Assembly: GCA_000438195.1 (NCBI GenBank)
Contig: FR903077.1
Coordinates: forward strand, 1 to 5,683
From: Mycoplasma sp. CAG:776
GTDB taxonomy: Bacteria > Bacillota_I > Bacilli_A > RF39 > UBA660
Reading direction: 5' to 3'
Length of the DNA stretch: 5,683 nucleotides
In this document: positions 1 to 4,911 of the stretch, one piece after another
Layout: each line of letters starts with the position of its first letter
How positions within the stretch are numbered: position 1 is the stretch's first letter
The notes under the pieces: model-generated
The model's database searches: none
What the model was told of the DNA's origin: nothing
The model's input: only the letters and a program-made list of their open reading frames with translations
Made by a program: the position numbers and the translations under genes

Positions 1-99
1 ACCAGGTTCAGTCCAATCCACATTGTTGTTGTTGAGGTTGCCATTCGAATTCACATAGAACACGTTAGCATTACCGTTGTTGAAGTTATACGGAGACAT
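1..99 (-). pseudogene. Asn-rich C-terminal-like fragment A, open at left edge
   Basis: On the minus strand 33 codons are open from ATG at 99-97 to the window edge, beginning MSPYNFNNGNANVFYVNSNG and continuing NLNNNNVDWTEPG. An in-frame TAA lies six codons upstream of the ATG and no Shine-Dalgarno site is visible. The pattern SPY...VFxVxSxGNLNNNN matches fragments B and C. It resembles the end of DUF6273/C-type-lectin-like domains, whose full form normally has a WLRSP motif here. No stop is seen, so it could be the start of a longer frame. Translation is doubtful. Confidence 0.5.
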
Positions 100-120
100 A
101 CCTATAATAATAGATTAACC
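1..120 (-). repeat. Repeat A (truncated by window edge)
   Basis: This is the leftmost copy of the Asn-rich repeat. It shares with copies B and C the boundary agattaacc (112-120), the block around cggagacat (91-99), and gttgttgttgaggttgcca. It lacks three bases relative to B and C (codons near 8-9). After the run of four Asn codons it diverges, reading VDWTEPG where B and C read VNNT..GVRP. The copy may therefore belong to a different or longer downstream coding frame off the left edge. Confidence 0.8.
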
Positions 121-136
121 AAACTTATTATAACAC

Positions 137-1063
137 TCAAACTTTACTATTTACAACCTTTTGTAATTCATAATATAATGGAACAATATTCTCATCTTTA
201 ATAAAATTAACAATAAAATTATCGCTTTCTTTAGAAATAATAATACCAATTGTTCTATTATGAAATGATTTCTTTACTTGTTCATCAACTAACTTCATGT
301 AAAACTCTATTTGAGCTTTATCTTCTTTCTTTAAACTTCTAAGTTTTAATTCAACAACAACATAACAATTTAATTCAATATTAAAGAGTAAAATATCCAT
401 AAAATAATTATGATTATCTTTTATAAGCTTAAATTGATGAGCAATATAGGCAAAGCTATTTCCTAATTGTTTAAAGAAGAAATCAAGATTAGCAAGAATA
501 CTTAATTCTAAGTCATGTTCGTTTTTTATTTCATGAGTAATAGGAATAAAGATTGGGTTTTTCATATCAGTAGTAATTAAATATTTTTTAGGGAATTCAA
601 TTTCAATCTTTTCAGGTTTATCAACTAATCTTTCATAAGAATTAGATTTTATTTCTTTAATCAGTTCTCTCTTTGATAAACTATTTTTAATGCATAAATT
701 TATATAATAATTTCTTTTATTTTCGTCTTTAAATATCAAAAGTTCTCTATAATGCGACCAACTCAATTTACTCCCCAGTGGGGAACTTTTTTCAAAAGCT
801 AAATAAAACTGTCGAAACTTTCTGAGGTTACTAGCATTATAACCTTTACCAAATAGTTCAGTTAACTTAATAGACCATTTCTTGATAAGTTCATTTCCAT
901 ATTTAGCTTTAGAAGAACCACCTTGAGCTTCTACAATCAACCGTCCAACATTCCAATATGTTAGTACTAAACTGTTTTCTTCTTCAAGTTTCATCGCTCT
1001 TTTATGAACTTCATTTCTTTTAATGAAATGTTCTATTTCTAAGTAATACTTTTCTTCATTCAT
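137..1063 (-). CDS. DUF1016/YhcG-type PD-(D/E)XK nuclease, paralogue 1
   Basis: This 308-aa protein is a predicted DNA nuclease of the YhcG family; members occur alone or near restriction-modification and mobile loci, and their precise targets are mostly unknown. Residues ~5-145 form the DUF1016 N-terminal domain (TYWNVGRLIVEAQGG at 35-49, YGNELI at 55-60, LSWSHYRELL at 100-109). Residues ~165-300 form the nuclease domain. The likely catalytic set is D223 (FMDILLF), E238 and K240 (VVELK) and Q251 (KAQIEFY), so the site looks intact. The start has an AAAGGAG-like site about 12 nt upstream. The gene ends in TGA. By eye it is about two-thirds identical to the gene at 1507-2415, and nearly identical from the catalytic strand through Q251. 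Repeat A follows 37 bp downstream. No methylase or other restriction subunit is visible nearby. Confidence 0.9.
   Translation of the reverse strand: MNEEKYYLEIEHFIKRNEVHKRAMKLEEENSLVLTYWNVGRLIVEAQGGSSKAKYGNELIKKWSIKLTELFGKGYNASNLRKFRQFYLAFEKSSPLGSKLSWSHYRELLIFKDENKRNYYINLCIKNSLSKRELIKEIKSNSYERLVDKPEKIEIEFPKKYLITTDMKNPIFIPITHEIKNEHDLELSILANLDFFFKQLGNSFAYIAHQFKLIKDNHNYFMDILLFNIELNCYVVVELKLRSLKKEDKAQIEFYMKLVDEQVKKSFHNRTIGIIISKESDNFIVNFIKDENIVPLYYELQKVVNSKV
772..784. repeat. In-gene palindrome of nuclease 1
   Basis: The palindrome is TCCCC-AGT-GGGGA inside the nuclease 1 coding region, encoding part of SSPLGSK just before the LSWSHY motif. In the mRNA two further G-U pairs could extend the stem (770-786). 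It sits at the same codon position as the unrelated-sequence palindrome at 2122-2138 in nuclease 2. Confidence 0.7.
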
Positions 1064-1089
1064 TATAGATTTTTTCTCCTTTACTTTTT

Positions 1090-1118
1090 ATATAACATAC
1101 ACACTATAAAGGTGTAAA
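1090..1118 (-). promoter_or_regulatory. Candidate promoter for nuclease 1
   Basis: On the minus strand there is TTTACA (1118-1113), a 17 bp spacer, and TTATAT (1095-1090). The predicted start near 1083 would leave a leader of about 20 nt containing the AAAGGAG site. The match is weak, but nuclease 2 has a similarly placed candidate, which helps. A+T-rich sequence gives chance hits easily. Confidence 0.35.
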
Positions 1119-1168
1119 TATTTATATTTACCTATAGCTACAAACTTGCTGATATTCGACTAAATCTC

Positions 1169-1226
1169 TTAAAATTAGTGTAAAGAAAAAGAGAGAGTAC
1201 TCTCTCAAATATTGTACTAATTTTAA
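1169..1226 (-). terminator. Nested hairpin with T-run downstream of repeat B
   Basis: An inner perfect palindrome gagagagtactctctc (1191-1206) is followed on the minus strand by TTTTTCTTT, the layout of an intrinsic terminator. It is enclosed by 11-bp inverted arms at 1169-1179 and 1216-1226 (ttaaaattagt / actaattttaa). It would stop transcripts coming from repeat B before nuclease 1. The same inner element recurs at 2536-2551 next to repeat C. A structural role in recombination at the repeat is an alternative. Confidence 0.65.
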
Positions 1227-1277
1227 ATACAAGATTTAAAATATCAATATTATTTATTTTGGAAATATTCCAATGAT

Positions 1278-1471
1278 TAATCTTGTATCCTAATGCTTTT
1301 TTATTTAGCCTTAACCAAATATTAAGTTTAAAAGGATATTGGGCGCACACCATTCGTGTTATTCACGCGGTTGTTGTTGAGGTTGCCATCCGACCACACA
1401 TTAAACACGTTAGCATTACTGTTAGAGTTAACGTTATACGGAGACATCATGCTTCATTTACTAGATTAACC
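1278..1471 (-). repeat. Repeat B: variable cassette plus 74 bp conserved flank
   Basis: This is the complete copy between the two nuclease genes. It consists of a variable segment (about 1352-1447) and a 74 bp flank (1278-1351) that differs from repeat C by a single base. The gene-free stretch 1064-1506 otherwise holds only the hairpin at 1169-1226 and the candidate promoter at 1090-1118. The plus strand is open across this repeat, but that is a by-product of AAC-rich codons on the other strand. Confidence 0.85.
1328..1450 (-). pseudogene. Asn-rich DUF6273/C-lectin-like C-terminal fragment B
   Basis: The minus-strand frame of 40 codons reads MMSPYNVNSNSNANVFNVWS, then DGNLNNNRVNNTNGVRPISF and TAA. 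The GVRP ending and xVxSxG pattern are those of the C-terminus of DUF6273-type or C-type-lectin-fold proteins, some of which are targets of diversity-generating retroelements. Only the last ~40 residues are present. A TGA lies two codons upstream of the first ATG and there is no convincing ribosome site, so it is probably a silent fragment and not an expressed peptide. Family assignment is from memory of the motif. Confidence 0.55.
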
Positions 1472-1506
1472 AATCCTATTATAAGATTATAATTAAAAAA
1501 TTACAA

Positions 1507-2415
1507 CTAAGATTTAACCAGTTTATAATCTAAGGGAATAATCGTATCATTCCGAACAAAATTAACTATCAACTGATCACTTTCTTTAGAAATAATAATA
1601 CCAATTGTTTTATTATGATATGGCTTTTTTATTTTTTCATTTACTAAATTCATATAGAATTCTATTTGAGCTTTATCTTCTTTCTTTAAACTTCGGAGTT
1701 TAAGTTCAACAACAACATAACAATTTAATTCAATATTAAATAGTAAAATATCAATGAAATAGTTTGTGTTACCATCAGTTATTTTATACTGATGTCCCGC
1801 ATATAAAAATCCATTCCCTAATTGTTTAAAGAAGAAATCCAGATTAGCAAGAATATTTAACTCTAGATCATGTTCATTTTTTATTTCATGAGTAACAGGA
1901 ATAATAATTGGGTTTTTCATATCAGTTGTAATAGAATATTTAATAGGAGTAATAATATCTATTTTATTTGGTTTATCAATTAGTCTTTCATACGAATTGC
2001 TTTTTATTTCTTGATATAATTCTCTAACTGACAAATTATTTTTCAAACATAGATTAAAATAATAATTTCTTTCGTTTTCATCTTTTAGTGTAATTAAATA
2101 TCTAAAATAAGACCAAGATAGTTGGCACACTGTGCCAAGTATTGGAAAACATATATAAAATTTTCTAAATCTAAATAAATTAGTAGTATCATAACCCTTA
2201 CCATAAAGCTGAGTTAGTTTAATAGCCCATTTCTTAATAAGTTCATTCCCATATTTTGCTCTTTTACTACCACCTTGAGCTTCCACAATAATTCTACCCA
2301 CATTCCAATAAGTGGTAACTAAATCGTTATTTTCCTCTATATGTCTAACCCTTTTGTTTATTTCATTTTTCTTAATTAAATGTTCTATTTCTAAATAATA
2401 TTGTTCTTCCTTCAT
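1507..2415 (-). CDS. DUF1016/YhcG-type PD-(D/E)XK nuclease, paralogue 2
   Basis: This 302-aa paralogue has the same architecture as the gene at 137-1063: a DUF1016 N-terminal domain (TYWNVGRIIVEAQGG at 35-49, YGNELI at 55-60, LSWSYFRYL at 99-107) and a C-terminal nuclease domain. The probable catalytic residues are D222, E237, K239 and Q250, all present. A good site, TAAGGGAG (2430-2423), supports the start. The segment before LSWS reads PILGTVCQ against EKSSPLGSK in the paralogue, one residue shorter and encoding a different palindrome. The N-terminal half and the last ~40 residues have diverged most. Repeat B begins about 35 bp after its stop. It is likely a stand-alone nuclease; a role in mobility of the array is inference only. 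Confidence 0.9.
   Translation of the reverse strand: MKEEQYYLEIEHLIKKNEINKRVRHIEENNDLVTTYWNVGRIIVEAQGGSKRAKYGNELIKKWAIKLTQLYGKGYDTTNLFRFRKFYICFPILGTVCQLSWSYFRYLITLKDENERNYYFNLCLKNNLSVRELYQEIKSNSYERLIDKPNKIDIITPIKYSITTDMKNPIIIPVTHEIKNEHDLELNILANLDFFFKQLGNGFLYAGHQYKITDGNTNYFIDILLFNIELNCYVVVELKLRSLKKEDKAQIEFYMNLVNEKIKKPYHNKTIGIIISKESDQLIVNFVRNDTIIPLDYKLVKS
2122..2138. repeat. In-gene palindrome of nuclease 2
   Basis: Perfect 8-bp arms TTGGCACA and TGTGCCAA are separated by one base. They lie in codons for LGTVCQ, immediately before the LSWS motif. The position matches the palindrome at 772-784 in nuclease 1, yet the arm sequences are unrelated and the gene lengths differ there by one codon. Confidence 0.8.
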
Positions 2416-2434
2416 TAAAAATCTCCCTTAGAAC

Positions 2435-2463
2435 TTTATAACAAAACTTTTAAAACAAGTAAA
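2435..2463 (-). promoter_or_regulatory. Candidate promoter for nuclease 2
   Basis: On the minus strand there is TTTACT (2463-2458), a 17 bp spacer ending in TGT (extended -10), and TATAAA (2440-2435). The expected start near 2428 falls within or next to the ribosome site, giving a very short leader. That is a weakness of the call. Confidence 0.35.
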
Positions 2464-2504
2464 TATAATAAAATAAAATATAGCCCCAAGATTTAAATAA
2501 ATCG

Positions 2505-2562
2505 ACAATATCTCTTAAAATCAATGTAAAAAAAAGAGAGAAATCTCTCTCAAAGATATTGT
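2505..2562 (-). terminator. Nested hairpin with T-run downstream of repeat C
   Basis: The inner stem GAGAGA/TCTCTC (2536-2551, 4-nt loop) is followed on the minus strand by a run of eight T, as in an intrinsic terminator. Outer 9-bp arms acaatatct (2505-2513) and agatattgt (2554-2562) enclose it. The inner stem matches that at 1191-1206, while the outer arms differ in sequence, so nesting is kept but not its sequence. Confidence 0.65.
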
Positions 2563-2621
2563 TCTAATTCTAAATACTAGATTTAAAATATCAATATCAA
2601 ATATTCAGGTTTCCCTATGGC

Positions 2622-2814
2622 TAATCTTGCATCCTAATGCTTTTTTATTTAGCCTTAACCAAATATTAAGTTTAAAAGGATATTGGGCGCACACCGATCG
2701 TGTTATTCACGTTGTTGTTGTTGAGGTTGCCACTCGAATTCACAATGAACACGTTAGCATTACCCGTAGAGTTGAAGTTATACGGAGACATACGCTTCAT
2801 TTAATAGATTAACC
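2622..2814 (-). repeat. Repeat C: variable cassette plus 74 bp conserved flank
   Basis: This is the rightmost copy, at the promoter-side end of the array. The flank 2622-2695 is identical to 1278-1351 except for one T/C change, while the variable part differs from B at about 16 of 120 positions. The boundary agattaacc (2806-2814) is shared by all three copies. Within 2416-2965 the rest is the hairpin at 2505-2562, the nuclease 2 promoter region, and the plus-strand promoter at 2912-2940. No full-length target gene lies to its right. Confidence 0.85.
2672..2800 (-). pseudogene. Asn-rich DUF6273/C-lectin-like C-terminal fragment C
   Basis: The minus-strand frame of 42 codons reads MKRMSPYNFNSTGNANVFIV, then NSSGNLNNNNVNNTIGVRPISF split across the Asn run, and ends in TAA. 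KRMSPY sits where full-length relatives typically have WLRSP. A TAA directly precedes the first ATG, so the upstream part of the domain is missing. No good Shine-Dalgarno site is present. It is probably silent cassette DNA. Confidence 0.55.
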
Positions 2815-2911
2815 TAACTTTATTTTGCATGAAATAATAAATAATTTCAATTTTTATTAAGAAGATTAACAATATATTTAGCTATTTAAGTTATAATATA
2901 ATAATGGTAAT

Positions 2912-2940
2912 TTGACAACTAGCTCTGTTTATGCTATAAT
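2912..2940 (+). promoter_or_regulatory. Sigma-A promoter for the 153-aa gene
   Basis: TTGACA (2912-2917), exactly 17 bp, and TATAAT (2935-2940) give perfect consensus boxes and spacing. Transcription should start near 2947, just ahead of the strong ribosome site agaaggggga (2950-2959). It marks the start of the rightward region and implies strong, largely unregulated expression. Confidence 0.9.
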
Positions 2941-2965
2941 ACACCCATCAGAAGGGGGAATTTAA

Positions 2966-3427
2966 TTGATAAATTTTGAGAAAAAAAGTTATGAAAGATA
3001 TAAAGCAGTTAACAGAAGTGAAAGGCCAAGCATGGAAGAGATCGAAACAATTAAGGATTTATATTTTAATAAATTATTAATACCTACAGCAAATTCCAGT
3101 AAAATAGAAATTTCAAATAAAGAAAGAGAAGATTTCATTAAACTAGCATGTAAAGAAAAAGAAACTGATTTTAAAAAAGGGATTATATATTTACAAGGAA
3201 ATAATGTCTCATATGCAATGTGGAAAGAATATTATCAAAAGTTAATGGAAGAAATTGCTCTACCTACAATAAGTACATCATTAATTTTAATGGTTGCCCA
3301 AGCCTTAAATAGTGCTACAATACCGGATATTCCACTAGAGGATATATATGACTTTGAAATAAAAATTAAAATCATAAGACAAATTATTGAAAAACTGGAT
3401 TTAAATGCAACAGTATTGAAAAGATAA
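2966..3427 (+). CDS. Hypothetical protein, 153 aa
   Basis: I do not recognise this protein. It starts with TTG at 2966, chosen because a strong GGGGG-containing ribosome site lies 7-8 nt upstream and a perfect sigma-A promoter is in front. The product is soluble-looking, highly charged at the N-terminus (KKSYERYKAVNRSERPSMEE), probably mostly helical, with a hydrophobic stretch near residues 93-112 (TISTSLILMVAQAL). That stretch is short for a membrane segment and carries no signal peptide. No catalytic motif or cysteine cluster stands out. It is transcribed alone: an own promoter, a hairpin overlapping the stop codon, then a gap to spoVT. It lies between the nuclease array and core genes, so it could belong to either. 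Confidence 0.75.
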   Translation: MINFEKKSYERYKAVNRSERPSMEEIETIKDLYFNKLLIPTANSSKIEISNKEREDFIKLACKEKETDFKKGIIYLQGNNVSYAMWKEYYQKLMEEIALPTISTSLILMVAQALNSATIPDIPLEDIYDFEIKIKIIRQIIEKLDLNATVLKR

Positions 3428-3448
3428 GCTACCCAAAAGTAGCTTTTT
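3426..3448 (+). terminator. Small intrinsic terminator
   Basis: Stem aagctac (3426-3432) pairs with gtagctt (3439-3445) around loop ccaaaa, with five T at 3444-3448. The hairpin begins inside the TAA stop codon of the 153-aa gene. The stem is short and the T-run is short, so termination may be incomplete and allow some read-through into spoVT. Confidence 0.6.
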
Positions 3449-3452
3449 CAAA

Positions 3453-3482
3453 TGCATAAATTTTTTAAACTAGCCAATATTA
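3453..3482 (+). promoter_or_regulatory. Possible forespore-type (sigma-G/F) promoter for spoVT
   Basis: TGCATA (3453-3458) fits the sigma-G -35 consensus TGMATA. Seventeen bases later AATATTA (3476-3482) matches five of seven positions of CATAMTA. SpoVT is known to be sigma-G controlled in Bacillus subtilis. The -10 overlaps a 12-bp palindrome aatattaatatt (3476-3487). No good sigma-A promoter is seen in this gap. In such A+T-rich sequence the match is suggestive only. Confidence 0.3.
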
Positions 3483-3505
3483 ATATTAGATTGGAGTTGT
3501 AAAAT

Positions 3506-4021
3506 TTGAAATCTACTGGAGTAGTAAGAAGAATTGACGAATTAGGAAGAATAGTAATACCTAAAGAAATAAGAAGAAATTTAGGAATAAGAGAAGGCGA
3601 AAATCTAGAAATATTTACCGAAAGTGATAGTATTATCTTAAAAAAATATTGTCGAATGACTTCAAATAGTGATTTAGCTAGTAATTTATGTGAAATTATT
3701 TATAATACATTTAATTATAAAATAATAATAACAGATCGTGAAAAAGTAATAGCAAGTTCAGGTTTAAATATAAATATAATAGGAAATCTAATTTCTAATG
3801 AATATTTAGAAATGATAGAAGAAAGAGAAATAAAAATAAAAGAAAATATTTCATTTAAATTAGGAGAATATACATTAGAAGGAAATTTTGTTTTTATTCC
3901 TATAATTTCTTTAAATGATAGTATAGGGTTAATCATATTATATAGTGATACAAATTTAAAAGATGAATTAACAGTAGGGAAATTAATAGCAAATATTTTT
4001 TCTCACAAATTAGATATTTAA
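3506..4021 (+). CDS. spoVT: Stage V sporulation protein T (AbrB-family regulator)
   Basis: This 171-aa transcription factor is close to the 178 aa of the Bacillus protein. Residues 1-50 are an AbrB-type swapped-hairpin DNA-binding domain with the hallmark run VVRRIDELGRIVIPKEIRRN and then LGIREGENLEIF. Residues ~55-170 fit the GAF-like ligand/oligomerisation domain of SpoVT, including IIITDREKVIASSG and NFVFIPIISLNDSIGLIILY. The AbrB paralogue lacks this second domain, which separates the two. The TTG start has GGAG 9 nt upstream (3493-3496). In sporulating Bacillota SpoVT tunes forespore gene expression, but homologues also occur in non-sporulating relatives, so this gene alone does not prove sporulation. 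Confidence 0.87.
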   Translation: MKSTGVVRRIDELGRIVIPKEIRRNLGIREGENLEIFTESDSIILKKYCRMTSNSDLASNLCEIIYNTFNYKIIITDREKVIASSGLNINIIGNLISNEYLEMIEEREIKIKENISFKLGEYTLEGNFVFIPIISLNDSIGLIILYSDTNLKDELTVGKLIANIFSHKLDI

Positions 4022-4026
4022 TTTTC

Positions 4027-4056
4027 TTGACATAGGAGTGATGAATATAATATAAT
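4027..4056 (+). promoter_or_regulatory. Promoter of the T-box / metG operon
   Basis: TTGACA (4027-4032) and TATAAT (4051-4056) are separated by 18 bp. They start 6 bp after the spoVT stop codon. The predicted transcript start, near 4063, coincides with the base of T-box stem I at 4064, which supports the call. Confidence 0.85.
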
Positions 4057-4063
4057 GAAATCA

Positions 4064-4263
4064 CTTAAATGTTGAAGGAATGAGTACATATTATTTTTAT
4101 AATAGAAAGCTTATGGTAGATGGAAATAAGTATAAAATAGTATGGAAGATGACTCTGGAGTTTAAGCGGAGACTCAACCGTTAAAAGAGAAAGTTGCATG
4201 AAATAAAATCATGAATTAAGGTGGTACCGCGGGATTTATCTCGTCCTTAGTTTATGGTTTTTT
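4064..4263 (+). promoter_or_regulatory. T-box riboswitch, Met-specific
   Basis: This leader RNA senses uncharged tRNA. Stem I is closed by cttaaa (4064-4069) with tttaag (4161-4166). A long arm pairs 4087-4101 with 4131-4144, and a distal stem pairs cttat (4110-4114) with ataag (4126-4130). The specifier loop has AGTA (4083-4086) opposite gaagATGa, giving an ATG (Met) specifier at 4149-4151. The conserved T-box aaggtggtaccgcgg (4218-4232) contains TGGT, complementary to an ACCA tRNA end. Uncharged tRNA-Met should stabilise the antiterminator and switch on the HAD gene and metG, matching the MetRS encoded downstream. Confidence 0.93.
4217..4263 (+). terminator. T-box regulated terminator
   Basis: TAAGG (4217-4221) pairs with CCTTA (4245-4249), and CGGGA (4230-4234) with TCTCG (4239-4243), followed by six T (4258-4263). 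The 5' strand is the T-box sequence itself, so forming the antiterminator excludes this hairpin. It ends before the ribosome site of the HAD gene. Confidence 0.8.
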
Positions 4264-4285
4264 CTTTGTTTTAAAGGAGGTTAAC

Positions 4286-4897
4286 ATGCTAAAAAGAATA
4301 ATATTTGATTTAGATAATACTTTAATTTCTTGGAAAGAAGAATATAATGAAGCTGCAAAAAAAGCTTTAGAAGAATGTAATATAACTATAGAAGACAAAA
4401 CTTTTTCTAAATTACAAAGAAGTTATCAAGAAAATTTAACGCAAATATCCATAGAAAATATGACAAATTATTTTAATCGATTATACAATCAAAATGTGGA
4501 TAATACTCTAATTAAGTGTTGGTTAAAACATTTAGGAACTATGAGTGAAAAAGATGAGAATTTAATATCTACACTTTCTTATTTACAGCAAAAATATGAA
4601 TTAGTAATCCTAACTAATTGGTTTTATATTTCTCAGTATAATCGTTTAAAAAATGCCAAAATTGCAGATTATTTCAAAGAAATCATCGGTGGTGAGGAAG
4701 TAATGAAGCCAAATAAAAAAGCTTTTGAAAAAGCTATGGGAGGCCATCTCCCAGAAGAATGTTTAATGGTTGGCGATAATTATTTAATAGATATATTACC
4801 TGCTAAAGAGCTAGGAATGTCTACTTATCTAATTAGTGAAAAAAAAGAAATAGTACCAACAATCAAAAATGTATATGAATTAAAAAGTGTTTTATAG
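4286..4897 (+). CDS. HAD-superfamily phosphatase, subfamily IA-like
   Basis: This 203-aa hydrolase carries the haloacid dehalogenase motifs: DLDNT with nucleophile D8 and acid D10, motif II T110 (VILTN), motif III K141 (KPNKKAF) and motif IV GDN with D164 and D169 (MVGDNYLIDI). An all-helical cap spans about residues 15-90, typical of the C1-cap phosphatases. All catalytic residues are present. The substrate cannot be read from sequence; YjjG-type nucleotidases and phosphoglycolate phosphatases share this layout. A strong site aaaggagg lies 5 nt before the ATG. It is the first gene after the Met T-box and only 14 nt before metG, so both are co-transcribed and induced by methionine-tRNA shortage. 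The meaning of that pairing is unknown. Confidence 0.88.
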   Translation: MLKRIIFDLDNTLISWKEEYNEAAKKALEECNITIEDKTFSKLQRSYQENLTQISIENMTNYFNRLYNQNVDNTLIKCWLKHLGTMSEKDENLISTLSYLQQKYELVILTNWFYISQYNRLKNAKIADYFKEIIGGEEVMKPNKKAFEKAMGGHLPEECLMVGDNYLIDILPAKELGMSTYLISEKKEIVPTIKNVYELKSVL

Positions 4898-4911
4898 AAA
4901 GAAGGAAAAAA

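Larger units (their letters stand above)
1..2814 (-). repeat. Tandem array of [variable repeat - hairpin - DUF1016 nuclease] units
   Basis: Three copies of a ~190 bp repeat flank and separate two homologous nuclease genes, all in the same orientation. Equivalent ATG positions lie at 99, 1447 and 2791, giving periods of 1348 and 1344 bp. On the minus strand the order is repeat C, hairpin, nuclease 2, repeat B, hairpin, nuclease 1, repeat A, and then the window ends inside repeat A, so the array may continue to the left. Homology runs through the whole unit, but the repeats and their 74 bp flank are far better conserved than the region just upstream of each nuclease gene. The layout suggests unit duplication followed by divergence, or repeated insertion at one target sequence; the sequence alone does not decide. 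Confidence 0.85.

Noticed and set aside
1138..1353. Minus-strand open frame of 71 codons after repeat B
   Set aside because: It begins inside the GVRP codons in another frame and crosses the terminator hairpin. The matching frame after repeat C has no ATG and stops early, so it is not conserved.
1283..1492. Plus-strand open frame of 69 codons across repeat B, and its sister at 2627-2812
   Set aside because: Both share the same first ~20 residues, but only because they cover the invariant 74 bp flank. AAC-rich codons on the minus strand leave the opposite strand free of stops. The TTG starts have no ribosome site, and the minus reading has the recognisable GVRP ending.
137..2415. Type I restriction-modification locus
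   Set aside because: YhcG-type nucleases can sit near such loci, but no methylase, specificity or helicase subunit is present in the window.
1..2814. CRISPR array
   Set aside because: There are only three repeats, ~190 bp long and spaced about 1.3 kb apart with genes between, which is unlike CRISPR repeats and spacers.
1..2814. Insertion sequence or integron cassette array
   Set aside because: No transposase, integrase, terminal inverted repeats or attC-like folded site with the usual core motifs is visible. The nuclease genes could act in mobility, but that is only inference.
3715..3936. Minus-strand open frame inside spoVT
   Set aside because: It lies wholly antisense to a well-supported gene and has no ribosome site or recognisable product.
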